Numbered from the stretch's first letter, positions 43,431 to 54,700 are shown. The stretch is 64,000 nucleotides of DNA from Chlorops oryzae (GCA_020466095.1 CM035808.1:26551151-26615150); one strand, 5' to 3'. Numbers and translations: made by a program. Notes: generated by a model not told the origin, from the letters alone.

Positions 43431-44440
43431 ATATTCCGAAATAAGTTTCCATCTTAAATCAATTGTGAACTTTTTGCGTAAGATCCAATGTGAAAGTTAT
43501 AATTCAATTTAAAAGGCAACAAATGAAGCTTTATTTTCACATCTCGCACACCATGCTACCTTCTACAAAAAGGAAGTGGATTTTTTTTTAAATCTGCTAC
43601 AAAATAAGTTGGATGAAAACAAAGGCAATAGAAATAGGATGGGGCTGGCTGCCATACTATCGAAGCCCTCGCAGGGTTTTCAACGTCTTGCACAGTAGCT
43701 CTGCGAAGATGAAAGTGAAATTAAAACTTTTGACTTTTTATTTGAAAATTGAAAGTATCCATTTGTGGAAATAAATTTTATTCAATAAAAAATATTTACC
43801 TTAAATGAACGTTTCACTGTCGAAATAAAACATATGCGAAGGATGAAGAGTGTAAGAAAATTTTAGGAATTTGCAATTACTTTATTCCTGGAAGGCTATC
43901 GTCATTAAAACATTGCTCGAATTGAATCCTTAACCGATTAAAATTTCCACGAATTCCAAATTCTCTTTGACGGAATTCCTCGAATTTCACAACACAAGGC
44001 ACTGGTGTTTCGTTTTATGAAATTATCAGGACGAATTCCTGGAATCATCCTTCATTCATTGAATTTGGATTTGAAATACGAAAATTGCGCAGTTGAATCG
44101 ATTTCATAGTGTTTCATATTGAACTTTAACCCTTTTTACATATCGAAAAGTGAATATTTGAAAGTGCTACTCGTAGAAAGGTCATGAGGCGAGGGTTGCC
44201 AAAGTAAAATTGAAGGACCATATAGTAAGGGTCCTTGATGGTGTTTTCAATTATGTCTACTTCGATTGATTTTACTGAAGCCCAATAATAAATTTCCTTT
44301 TGGCTTAAAACTTATTAATAATAAGTTATTATATTCTTAATAATTCCGGAGAATTTTTTCCTGCGGATTTGAAAAAAGTTCTCCAATTCTTAACAAACTG
44401 GTAAAGAAATATAAAAGGAGCAAGAATTTCGAATTTCCAC
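43431..44440. other. No gene recognised
   Basis: AT-rich intronic sequence. Nothing with paired ends or coding character was found. Confidence 0.4.
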
Positions 44441-44461
44441 AACTCTCATAGGGGACCTAAG

Positions 44462-44636
44462 CAGGGCCGTTTTTAGGCATAGGTCCGCACCACAAAGGGG
44501 GACTGCACCACAATTTGGTATTGCCTTTTGGTTTTTCACTGCGCAAACGATATGTTTCCATAGCATTGACCTTTTTTTTTCTACTATAGGGGGACCGCAC
44601 CACAGGCACAGCCCAAAAAGCCTAGAAACGGCTCTG
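44462..44636. mobile_element. hAT MITE, 175 bp
   Basis: Starts CAGGGCCGTTTTTAGGC and ends GCCTAGAAACGGCTCTG, with inner GGTCCGCACCAC and GGGGACCGCACCAC words. A perfect 8-bp duplication GACCTAAG lies at 44454-44461 and 44637-44644. It interrupts a repeat whose uninterrupted relative is at 41683-41740. Confidence 0.9.
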
Positions 44637-44934
44637 GACCTAAGAAAGATTTTACCCCGAGTACTCTCTTGAAAGCACCCGGAATTATACAAAAGAAAAG
44701 TTTCCATATTGTCCCGAAATTATTATCGATATGGACATTCCCGGTTTATTTTTTCCACAACCAAGAAAAGTAAATCCGAATCATCCGGATGGTTCGATGT
44801 TCAAAATTGAGAATGAATTCAAAAAGGTTCGGTCTTTATTTGTGCTATGGGAAGCTCTTGAAATTCGACTTTGTGTGCATAAAAAATTTGAATGGCATAA
44901 TCGGTCTAAAAACTCATTATTTCTCCAATTCCAG

Positions 44935-45174
44935 GCAATAAAGCAATTCATTGATCTCTGCAACAATATTGGCTCCTCCTGTGCAGCGCCACGAAGGAAT
45001 ATTTCACACACAACTGCCGTTAAGTTTTTATACGCTAGAAAGTTCGATGTTCCACGTGCCGTTTCACTGTACGAACAGCATCAAGCGACACGAATACGAG
45101 AGTGCCTTTACAATATAAATCCGGATATAGAGCCGCTGCATTCGGAGCTGCAAACAGGAAAATTCACCATTCTG
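44935..45174 (+). CDS. Ptpmeg2: Ptpmeg2 (PTPN9-type tyrosine phosphatase), SEC14 domain exon
   Basis: An 80-codon, phase-0 exon from AIKQFIDLCNNI to LQTGKFTIL, bounded by TTCCAG before and GTAAGC after. It carries the CRAL-TRIO N-terminal helices (AVKFLYARKFDVPRAVSLYE) and the start of the lipid-binding fold, with the EPL.SE...GKFTIL wording that PTPN9 proteins share. PTPN9/PTP-MEG2 is a cytosolic, secretory-vesicle-associated tyrosine phosphatase: its SEC14 domain binds phosphoinositides and phosphatidylserine and directs it to membranes, and the C-terminal PTP domain removes phosphate from tyrosine (family knowledge). The catalytic domain is not in this window. The ORF extends upstream to 44731, but that part is intron: it is unlike the family, and the acceptor at 44934 fits exactly. 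Confidence 0.92.
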
Positions 45175-45270
45175 GTAAGCGAAGTTCGAATTGAAGTTTT
45201 TTTTTTTTAGTCAGGCGAAAGAAAATCAAAAAAAAAAAATTGAATCTTGAAAATCAAATTTCTATTTCAG
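45175..45270 (+). other. Ptpmeg2: Ptpmeg2 96-bp intron
   Basis: GTAAGC at the donor and CTATTTCAG at the acceptor. T/A-rich, typical short fly intron; it keeps phase 0 on both sides. Confidence 0.9.
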
Positions 45271-45501
45271 CCCGCGCGAGACTCATGCGGCGCCGCTATA
45301 GCGCTCTTCACCGCCAGCAAACATTCACCGATGACGGTCTCGCATGCAACGACACTGCAAGGCATCGTCTATCAATTGGACTGCGCACTGCAGGATACAG
45401 AGACACAAAAGGCCGGACTAATATTCATTTATGATATGAGCGGATCGAAATATTCGAATTTCGATTACGACTTGTCACAGAAGATATTGACGCTGCTGAA
45501 G
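45271..45501 (+). CDS. Ptpmeg2: Ptpmeg2, second half of the SEC14/CRAL-TRIO lobe
   Basis: A 77-codon exon from PARDSCGAAIALFTASKHSP to SQKILTLLK, ending at AAG|GTAAGT in phase 0. It contains the lipid-pocket strand and helix with GLIFIYDMSGSKYSNFDYDL, almost word for word the PTPN9 signature (vertebrate FIYDM.GS.Y.NF..DL). The next expected segment (a PARLKKV-type start) was not found up to 64000, so intron 3 exceeds 18.4 kb, or an exon below my detection lies in it. Together with 44935-45174 this fixes the gene and its plus orientation. Confidence 0.93.
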
Positions 45502-46370
45502 GTAAGTTTCGAAAGTTTTCACAAAGAGTTCAAGAGTTCAATGTTTTTGGTGCATTTCTTGATTAATTGTTATGGACTCGTAAACTGAATGGCAATATTT
45601 AATTATGACTTTTCCTTGGATCAACCATATATTAACTTATGGATGATTAGTTTTTTTTATTGCTGCTCGCAAGCTCAGTTGCATCAGTTATGGATCATTT
45701 GCGTTGGCGATTGCTTTCTGAAAGCTCTCATCATTTAATTTGAAAGATTATCTCAGATGGTCACGATGATAGGCATTCTGTTTGTTTCTATAGATACTAT
45801 TTTTCTTTATTTTTAAATTTATGTTTCCTCTTATTTTTCGTTTTCAACTATTTCAAATTTTCTTATTTTTAGTTTTATTTTTTATTTTCTGCTGTTGTCG
45901 CTATTTTCAAGTTCGTGCTTTTTATTATTGTTTATATTTAGGTTTCACGATTTGTTTTCCCATAACGTTGGATTGACGGCTTTCATTTTATTCTGTCTAT
46001 TATTTTAATTAATTTATTTGTTTATTTGATTTTTTTTTTTTCATTTCCTTGTTCCTCAATGCTTATTTTCGCTGAATAAAACGTTCCTTTAGAGTCACTT
46101 TCTGATGTATGAGGGTACATTTTTTTTTTTATTTTTTTTATTTATTTATTTATTTATTTGAAACTTTTGATCCTAACACAGTAAGACAAAGTCTTAAAAT
46201 TAGTGTAGGTGTTACGAGGGAAATTAGAAAGAGAAATTGCAGTTCATAAAGAAAGAAAGAACGAGAGAGAAGAGAAAAAAAGTTTAAGAATACGTTACGC
46301 ACTGGGGCAGTGTTACCAGTTTAGGGATCCCCTCCCTAGATTTAGCATTTTCTCTTTTTGCCTAAGGCTC
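45502..46370. other. Ptpmeg2 intron 3 start, no feature
   Basis: Very T-rich. A TTTA microsatellite lies at 46134-46158 and a GAAAGA/GAGAGA stretch at 46220-46285. Nothing else. Confidence 0.5.
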
Positions 46371-46375
46371 ATAGT

Positions 46376-46583
46376 AGTCGGCCTCCATGGCGTAGTTGCG
46401 TGAGATGCCAACTTACGCGAGAGGCTCTCGGTTCGACTCCCAGCTCGGATTTGGATGTTAGCTGTGCAATTTTTTCTGTTTCTGTTCTTTTATGTTTACC
46501 CATTTTTCGCCGTATAACACCTGGCCCATTTGAGGCCTAAGTGTGTTACCATTGGTGGCAGCCACACTAACCAACCAACCAAA
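46376..46583 (+). mobile_element. tRNA-derived SINE, copy 2 (with pol III boxes)
   Basis: The head has an A box TGGCGTAGTTG (46388-46398) and a B box GGTTCGACTCC (46430-46440), 31 bp apart, as in a tRNA. A T-rich body follows, then TGTTACCATTGGTGGCAGCC and an ACTAACCAACCAACC tail. A 9-bp direct repeat GCTCATAGT flanks it (46367-46375, 46584-46592), consistent with LINE-mediated insertion. The body shows it is not a functional tRNA. Copy 1 is at 20299-20515 on the other strand. Confidence 0.83.
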
Positions 46584-46859
46584 GCTCATAGTCTCCAACC
46601 CAGTTTAAACTTTTTGATGGTTTCAACTTTCATCAGGAGAATTTAAGCCAGGCTTATTCGTTTTGTTTGAAGACTAAAGGAATATATTCGAGAATTTAAA
46701 CTTTCAAAGTTCATAAACTGAGTTGAAGACTACGACCCTTAGAGGGAAATTTAGACAAGCAATTTTAAGAGGGATTGATAGATGAAAAATATTAATCTAG
46801 CAGATATGTTGACTCAGACTTCATTCATCCATGTCTAATATATCGTTATATTTAATGAA

Positions 46860-47460
46860 AATTATGTAGTTGTGTTTTTCGGCCACTTCTTTTTCGTCCT
46901 AAGCATTACAGCCCCTTAATGACCAAAGCTTCCTGAACAATAGCCCTTCATACTTCTCTGTCTAGCGCTTTATGTCGGTAGTCCTTTTCAAATGCATGTA
47001 ACCAGCTTCTTCGCTGACGTTCTCGCCTCCTTTTTCTGACTTTTTGCACATCGCTAGCCGAAAACTGTCCTTACATATCCTTAGTATGTGTCCCAACCAT
47101 CTCGGACTCTGGGCTTTCATTAATTAGATGACTGTTGTGTGGTTAATTAGTTGCTCCAGCTCATGGTTCATCCATCTTCTGTAGTAACCTTCGGAGTCTC
47201 TTACCGGCTTATAGATTTTTGTTATGTTTTTTCTCTCGAAAGCTTAAATTTGGTAGTTGTCTGACTGTTTTAATGGCTAAATTTCACCTCCATACATATG
47301 TGAGTACTGGTGTGATAAGCGAGGTTTAATATGGGCATGGAAGGCTTTTATTTGCAATATTTATTCTTTCTTCTACTGCGACTGTAGATTCACTCATGCT
47401 GCTGAAAAAAACTCTCAGGTACTTGAAGGTTTCACCTTTTTGGAATCAATATTCTTCCAT
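46860..47460 (-). pseudogene. Decayed LINE reverse transcriptase C-terminal remnant
   Basis: Read on the minus strand over several frames with many stops. In order: a VKTFKYL-like strand, VEERINIANKSL, ITPVLTYVW (family PVLTYG.E.W), a Leu/Arg patch, ESPESEMVGTH where the family has RLRWLGH, then KVRKRRRERQRRSWLHAFEK, DYRHKALDREV and RAIVQEALVIKGL. This order is the thumb and C-terminal part of insect endonuclease-reverse transcriptase LINEs. No intact frame remains. Clade not assigned. Confidence 0.65.
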
Positions 47461-48415
47461 TTCGAAATGAGACATGTTTGGTTGTCTTTTAGCTTTCACC
47501 AGGTTTTTTTTTTTTTGGTCACTTCGATTATTTTATAGTTTTAGGGCGGGAAGAAGTCCAATCTAGAAGAATCCACCATAGGGGAAATTCATTTTCACCA
47601 CCTGTTAAGACTGCCCTGATCTGACCATCGGGTTTCAAATGACAGTGCTGTTATATGAAGCTCTTTCTCTGGTTTTCTTAAACAACTCTTTTTGTAGCTA
47701 CACCACTATGTATGTACATATGTACGTAAATTTTGTCATGTTTTTTTTTCTGTTTTTTCTTTAGGTTTTCTTTTCTTCTTCGATTAGATGCATGCATTTT
47801 AAATGGTCGCTCCTCATATTTGCATATTTTCCGACTAAACTGATCGTTATCAACGGAAAATATCCAAATGAAGAGAGAACTGAAAAATATAAAAAAATTT
47901 AATAAAATCTGACATGAGGAACGTGCCATCGTCGCGTGTTTATTCTTCGTTCATATGCGCTTTCATGTTAATTTCCATACTTCCATTTTCATTTCATTCC
48001 CATATCGATGAGGAGTGGGTCTACGGGTACATGGGTACACGAGTATACATTCGAGTTAGCAATAAAGCGCGCATCCGTCACAAGCTGCATCCGTTATTTC
48101 CGCATCGAACCGTAAACGACGCTAGCTAGACGTGCTCAATTTGTAGAAACTCGGTGAAAACTGAAGCAACGAAACCATGGCTATGTGCACTCGCTTAAAC
48201 AACAACAACAAAAAACAAACAAAAAAAAAAGGTCCCACAACAGTAAATATTTAAAGACAAATTCGACTCACAAGAATAGGCGTCAAAAGCGAATTTCATA
48301 GAATATCGGATATGTGGCCTCCTGAAATGTGAAATCTTGCAAGCCTCACTTTGTCATGAAAACATAATGATTTAACGAATTAGTCAAGCGTTTGGATGCT
48401 CGAGATTCGAAGAAA
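47461..48415. other. No gene recognised
   Basis: AT-rich intronic sequence. The ORF at 47678-47929 is A/T-run derived. Nothing to report. Confidence 0.4.
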
Positions 48416-48418
48416 GCT

Positions 48419-48545
48419 CTAGAGCTGGAAAAACAAGCGAGAGCCATATCGATACTATCGATGGTTTCAAACTATCGAAAACATCGATGATTTTTGAAAG
48501 CTGGCGATAGTTTTGATTCATTGGCATTTACTTTAGCTTTGTTAA
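48419..48545 (+). repeat. Left end of the AGAGCTGGA-ATCGAT element, first copy
   Basis: From TAGAGCTGGAAAAACAAGCG through ATCGATACTATCGATGGTTT to GCGATAGTTTTGATTCATT. About 125 bp match 48990-49115 in the same orientation. Confidence 0.7.
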
Positions 48546-48649
48546 GCTGGTGCTGGTGGTGACAGAGGGGGTTTTTAATAGACAGATGCCTAAAAATGTC
48601 CGCTTTCGATTATCGAGACTATCGACTATTGAAATTACCAAGTGACACC

Positions 48650-48730
48650 GTTTAGACCAGTCAATTGTTGTCCGTCAATTCTAATTTTTATGTCCTTTTT
48701 GAGTTACACTAGTGTTTATTCGTACAATAT
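48650..48730 (+). repeat. Half copy of the TTTACACTAGTCAATTATTG MITE
   Basis: CGTTTAGACCAGTCAATTGT followed by TGTCCGTCAATTCT and TTTTTGAGTTACAC matches the left arm of 1632-1834 with several changes. Confidence 0.55.
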
Positions 48731-49162
48731 TTGACTAATTGAGAGGCCTCAATTTTGAAATTCGATTAATGAAATTATTACTTATTGAAATCGAATTTTT
48801 CAAACATCGATTATTGAATTTATCGATAAGTGAAACTATAGATTTTTGAAATGATCAATAATTAAAATTATCTATAATTAAAATTATTGATATGATCGAT
48901 TATTTAAATTATCGATTACTGGATAATCGATTATCGAACTTGTCGAATATCGAATTTTTCTATGATCGAATTTATCGAATTACACATCTTGCTAGAGCTG
49001 GAGAAACAATCGATAGCACTATCGATACTATCGATGGTTTAAAACTATCGAAAACATCGATGGTTTTTGAAGAATATCGATAGTTTTGATTCATGGACAT
49101 TTATCTATTATCAAAATTATCGATTGTCAAAATTATCGATTGTATTATCGATAATAGAAACT

Positions 49163-49755
49163 ATCGATGATGATGGTGAGGTTGGTGATGACGATGGTGA
49201 TGACGATGGTGTTGATGGTGAAGATGACGATGGTGATGATGAAGATGATGGTGAGATTGGTGATGATGACGTTGTTGATGGTGATGATGATGGTGGTGAT
49301 CAGTGATGCCAACTTAGCGCTTTTCGCGCTAGATCTAGCGCTTTTGGTGATGATATTGGTATTGATAATGGTGATGATAGTGGTGATGTTGGTGACGATG
49401 TTGATGGTGATGATGGTGGTGATGATGATGGTGGTGATGATGATGGCGATAATGGTGATCATGGTGATGATGATGATCATGGTGATGGTGAGGTTGGTAA
49501 TGATCATGGTGATGTGGGTGACGATGATGATGGTGTCGATGATGATGATGATGATCATGGTGATGGTGAGGTTGGTGATGATCATGGTGATGTTGGTGAC
49601 GATGCTGATGATAATGGTGGTGATGATAGTGATGATGATGGTGATGATGATGGTGATGGTAATGGTGATGATGATAATGGTGATGATGATGGAGACGATG
49701 GTGATGTTGATGGTGATGATGATGGTGTTGATGGTGATGATGATGGTGATGGTCT
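49163..49755 (+). repeat. GATGGT/GATGAT minisatellite, about 590 bp
   Basis: Built from GAT, GGT, GAC and GTT triplets. A higher-order unit of about 79 bp is visible: CATGGTGATGGTGAGGTTGG begins at 49478 and again at 49557. The triplet structure leaves several frames on both strands open for 80-210 codons, giving meaningless Asp/Gly, Met/Val or Ile/Thr runs. Confidence 0.9.
49303..49345. repeat. 43-bp foreign insert in the minisatellite
   Basis: CAGTGATGCCAACTTAGCGC, then TTTTCGCGCTAGATCTAGCG and CTT break the GAT pattern sharply on both sides. The CAGTGATGCC start resembles the hAT end CAGTGTTGCC at 2728. The inner CGCTAGATCTAGCG is a perfect palindrome; related AGATCTAGC words are at 33775 and 34345. 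Confidence 0.5.
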
Positions 49756-50706
49756 TCAAATTTGAAAATATACCTTCCGACAGTTCTCCAGCGCTAGTGA
49801 GATGACTGAGAATTTCTTCAATTCATTGCTTTATATACGTTTCCGAAATCATGAATTCAGTGAGAATTGTAGGAATTTTTTTGAAAAAAAGTACCATTTC
49901 TCGGGGTAGTTTTGCATTTGGAGGGAAATAATGATTGGAAATTTGTTTTCAGGACAAATACCATTAAAGGGAACTATGAGCATATTCGGAGGGTGATTTT
50001 GGGGGTTCAAGCCCCCCTCGAAATATGAGAAATCACAAAGGGGTTTGAGAAAATGATATCGCTGGAGAGTTTTGTTATGCCCTAAACCACTTCTGAAATA
50101 ATTTTCTGCGTCGGTGCGTTTTGGAAGGCAACTAAAACTTCATGATAGCTTATATTTCTTTACGATTTTGGGTCCCATGTAAGAAGGGTATACGAATATA
50201 CAAATTTTCCAGCGGGCTGCATCAAGGCATCGAGGAGTTTAAGTTGGCCAGGATAGAATTCATTTGAATGACTTTCATTCCGTCGGTTTTGGAAATATCT
50301 CCCTCAAGAGTTTTTTTGAAGTGTATATTGTTTTCGTGACCTTAATCCTTGCACGAAAGTAGCATTTTTAACATTGTAATAACGTAAGTAATAGAGAATT
50401 GAGTAAGAAAGGTTTTAAAATTCGGATTTTTGTATATTACCAATGAGGAGGGATACTTATGCACAATATTTTATTAAATTATTATAGGACCACCATTAAG
50501 TTTTTAAATTTAAAACTTTCAAATGATTGATATTTAAATGTTAAACAGCTCAAACATGATTGATTGAAATCACTAGCAATTTGCCAATGAAATTAGTTTA
50601 AATTTTAAAATATATCTTCCGATAGTACTATCGATACTATCGATATTTCAGACTATCGGCTATCGAGACTATCGATGGTCGCAACTATCGATAGTTCTTC
50701 AGCTCT

Positions 50707-51685
50707 AAGTCTTATGTGTCCCATTTTATACACCAAATGAGAATTATAAGGGTCTTGCTTAACTGCGTACACTATGACTAAAAAGTATGGATAGATTCCT
50801 GAAAATTAAATGAAAAAGGTTTTAATATCCGCCTCCTTCCATATTCCCGCGTGCTCTTGATTGATGAGTCATACTTTTATACAATATTTTATGAAATATT
50901 GACATTTTTATTGTAGGAATTATTCATTCATTTAAAAAAAAAGTGGATATTTAGATGCTAAACAGCTCAACCATGCTTATAATCGGACAAGCTTTGACTT
51001 CGGTTTGATTGATGTTTATACTCAGTACCATCTCTCCCTCCCATCGTCTATCGGCGCTGTCTAGCAACCCTTCCCTCCCACCATTTCACTTCCTCTTCCT
51101 CCAATGGTTTAGGCCCGACCCTCCGACGAGATTCTCTTAAATGCCCTTGATTTTCGTCATATTCAAGACGATGAAGAAAAGAGGGATGTCTACATAAGGC
51201 TCAATCTTCCTACCCAATCTTAGTGAGGTCCCACGAGATGACGTAATTGAGGTATCACGTCGGCTAAACCGATATTTGAGTCCTTATATCTATGAAACCC
51301 AAAAAGCACTGTTTTTGTGACAGCTTCAGAAAATCTTCCTGGATCACATTGTATAAGAACAGCTTAAGTTGTCTTAAGAAAAATCTTGATAGACTGAAGG
51401 AAGGTTCTTAGTTCTCCATCAACTTTCTACGCCATTCAGACATTTCTTGGAAATATGGATTTTGCTTTTCTGGCACGAATTCAAAGGAAATAATATTATG
51501 CGTTTCAACTTAAATTAGAACGAAATTAGAAAAGAAAGATTTACTTTGGGAAAGGGAAGGGAAGGGAAGTGAAGGTAAGGGATGTGGAAAGCAATTTTAG
51601 GAATTGATGGCTTAGTTCTCGTAAATAAAATTAAAGAAAAAAAAGAAATGCTGAAATAAATTTGAATCGTCGAAAAATCCAATTA
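50707..51685. other. No gene recognised
   Basis: Mixed composition, slightly GC-richer at 51040-51260, but stops occur in all frames and no family similarity was seen. GGGAAGGGAAGTGAAGG simple repeat at 51550-51580. Confidence 0.4.
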
Positions 51686-51689
51686 TGTA

Positions 51690-51780
51690 CAGTCAAAGCT
51701 CTAAAACGAAATAGGAGGGACCGGAAAAATAATTCGTCACAGAGGAGTTCCTTATAGAGAGCATCGATTTTATTTCTCTA
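51690..51780. repeat. Half copy of a CAGTCRAAA pogo-like MITE
   Basis: CAGTCAAAGCTCTAAAACGA after a TA, followed by GGGACCGGAAAAATAATTCG, parallels the left arm of 16427-16975 (GGGACCAGAAAAAAATTCG). The right arm was not found. Confidence 0.6.
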
Positions 51781-54700
51781 CAGGCTATTCAAGATTGTAG
51801 GATAAGATTGGTAATTATCAGGAAATGCCGTTGAAGTAGTTATTTCATTAAAATTACTAAAAATTCGGCAGGAATATGAAAAGGTCATAGAGGACGAGGA
51901 TCAAAAGGATCGCTTCTTAAAAACACCACAAAGAACTCGGTATCGATATTTTGCAGCGGTATTGCGCAACAACTATTCGTATGGTAGGTTTCTCTACACC
52001 CTGTTGGAACACGAATGTCACGATACAATAATATTTTAATGCTCATTTCACGAATAAAGCTCTTCGTACGTGCCTTTTTTTTTTTGGCACGATCCCCGCC
52101 TTTCACAAGCCCATTCATTGAATCATTCGGACACTTATTTCTGTTTACGTTTTCGCGTCTAATTTAGGAACCGAATTAAGAAAGAGAGAGGCGGAAAAAC
52201 GGATACGTAAGCATAATTTATGCGTAATTTAGAAGTGGGAAATAATTTTATTAAATGCGTCGTCATCATCGTCGTCATCATCAGCGCAGTGGTTGCGATT
52301 CGTATTTTATGTAAATCCACTTTGATTTCTGCGTTTCTGTTTACGTAGGACCCACACAGCCAATGTATGTGGGGTACAGTTAAAACGTCCCTCTAGTACT
52401 GGGTACTAGTTCGTAGCTGATGAAATTACTACTTACTAGCGACCGCCTCTACTTAACATACTTTGTCAACTCTAAGCGATGCATTTCATCATTTCGTTTT
52501 TTGTATGAAATGTCCGCAAATAGGGCCGATCGCCACCACATCGTTCACCGCGAACCAGTAAAAAGGGTGAAAAGGGAAAACATAATCGATGTTTTGTTTT
52601 TGCGTTTATGCTTTCTGCTTTCTACATTTTTCTGCTCAGTGGTTCGGCGTTCGCTTACCATAGGGTAAGCCACGTAAGTACCCATATACGGAGTAGTTGG
52701 GTAGGTACTTCAAACATGGCCAATCGACCGCTACAGAACTGCAGGGGTAGTAAATAGCCAATGCGATGAAAATAACAAAAACAAAGTGAGCAATAACCTT
52801 AAAAGCCCACGCAAAACTTTCAATAAGACACTCAAACATACATAATCTGTATCTATGAATGTGAGTGTATGTCGGCCCTGTCGTGGTGGGGGATCGCGGG
52901 TGTTTTCCCCCTCCAAATAGGGGCAGCTAATTGCCAGAGCAGTACTTTGCAACCGGAGTGGTGGCCTGTTTTGATGTCACTTTTGTTCCCGGACATGGGG
53001 ACTCCACGAACGCGGGCCCCTATCTGTCGAAGTATTCCTGGTATGTGTGCGTTTGTAAGCGTGTTGGAATTTCTGTGTTGACGTGTCAAGCTCAATTCTA
53101 CTGAGCAAGCATTTTCATTGTAAAACCTAATCCCACAAGGAAAGAGTGTTACTCCTACAATTTAAGCATTTCGAACATTTATTCTTATTAGCTTTGTCCT
53201 TGGCGAGTTGAATAGGGGCATTTGTTGTTGTTGGTCGTTGCTGTCTAAATGTAATAGGATTTCTCGTGCAAAAAAGTGGCGGTGATAGTGGTTCCGAAAT
53301 ATCGGTTCATTTCAAAAAAATTATAAAGAACAATACGTCCTCGGATTTCGGAGAAAAGGAGCGTTCTGAATTAAAGATGGCATAGTTTTAAGGACTTCTT
53401 GGCTTAGGACATCGATCCATCGGCAGTTGATTCATTGTTCTTCTACTTGAAATTGGAAATTCATTACTGTAATGAGTATCTATAATCGATACTTAAAAGT
53501 AACGAGTTAATACAGAATCTTATTACATTAGAGCCAGCCTGCAAGGCCTTTTCATATTACTGAGGAACAATTTTTGTATGCTTAATAAGCGTTTTTCGGA
53601 AAAAGTTTAATGGGGACGTTTTTCTCTTAAGGTCTCCTAATGCTTTTGGAAGGGCTTCGCGCAAAAATTTAGAACACCAGCGGAATCTCTTTTAAAAACT
53701 TCAAATCATGTGTTCACATGACCGAGGTGTTCACTTTATCCGGGATTGACATTATCCAGACTCGACTGTAATGAATGAACGCTCCTTGTACCGATCAAAT
53801 GAAGGAGATTCGTGAATAAAATTGAATTTCTATCAACTTTAAATGTGAACCTCCTTTTTTTATTTCTTTTTTAATTTTTTATTTAATATTATTTATGCGG
53901 AACGTGTCCGAAAGTTCGCTTTCACTATTTTCGCGGCTTCTTGGCTTCACTAATTCGGAAGACCGACATTAGCTCACCTCTTTATGAGTTTTGTGGCTTT
54001 TTTTGTTTTTTTTTTGTTATTTCTTCTCGCCTTTTATACCTTATCGTAAGGCACAACAGGTAGGTATGCGTCAGCGCCATTCATAAAAAGCATTTTGTAA
54101 GCGAGACCCACTCGACGGTTCCTCCTAATCTTAAAACTTTGAAAGCTGAAAAAATATATGAAACTCGTGCATGCGAATCGCCAAGAGCCCTAAAGGCAAT
54201 TTTTATTTTTTATTTTTATTTTTTGCAACAAAGGCTTTGCCTGCTGCGTCATTAGAATCGTGGGTTTCCAAGAACGTCATAATAAAGTCAACAGAATAAT
54301 GTTTAAATATTTAGAAAAGAAAAGAAGAAAAAAAAAAACAACGAGGGAAAAAAACGTAAACAAACTCCAAGAAAATGCGCTGTTGAGCGAAAGCTTCTGA
54401 TGTTAACGCGTATTTGAGCGGAAGAGAGTGAGAAAATTGCGAGGAGCGTCGCGTCTTATTGTTGTTTTGGTTGTTCTTATTTACCTCCATTTAAGTACAC
54501 AAATTTTTGGCCTAAAGGGAGCAACAACAACAATAATAATGAGGACGACGAAGGAGAGACTGAGAAGAGAATTTTGTCGTAATGGCGCAAACTCATGTCA
54601 TCGCGTTGCCATATCCGTTTCAATGCCGAATCGTTTCATTGACATTTGAATTTTGGCGTTATTTTTGGTTTGTTGTTTTTTTTTTTTTTGTTTTCAAGTT

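Larger units (their letters stand above)
48990..50706. repeat. AGAGCTG-ended, ATCGAT-rich element, about 1.7 kb
   Basis: Left end TAGAGCTGGAGAAACAATCG plus ATAGCACTATCGATACTATC; right end ACTATCGATAGTTCTTCAGC plus TCTA, an inverse match. ATCGATAGT-type words fill both subterminal zones (49015-49160 and 50625-50695). The interior holds the GAT-type minisatellite at 49163-49755 and otherwise non-coding sequence. Target duplication not resolved. Confidence 0.6.

Noticed and set aside
44731..44934. Upstream extension of the Ptpmeg2 ORF, starting with a Met at 44731
   Set aside because: The extension does not resemble the family, and an acceptor falls exactly where the conserved sequence begins.
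46381..46450. A tRNA gene
   Set aside because: A and B boxes are present but the flanks do not fold as a tRNA, and a SINE body, tail and target duplication follow.
49067..49805. Long ORFs on both strands (up to 212 codons)
   Set aside because: They are products of a GAT-type triplet repeat with no stops; the translations are meaningless Asp/Gly, Met/Val or Ile/Thr runs.
52853..53095. GC-rich ORFs on both strands
   Set aside because: Frames on opposite strands are equally open and neither has a recognisable motif; kept only as an unassigned island.
54428..54649. ORF beginning MRKLRGASRLIVVLVVLIYL, resembling a signal peptide
   Set aside because: The hydrophobic start is followed by low-complexity sequence (Thr/Ile from AAC/AAT runs); no conservation or splice evidence was seen.
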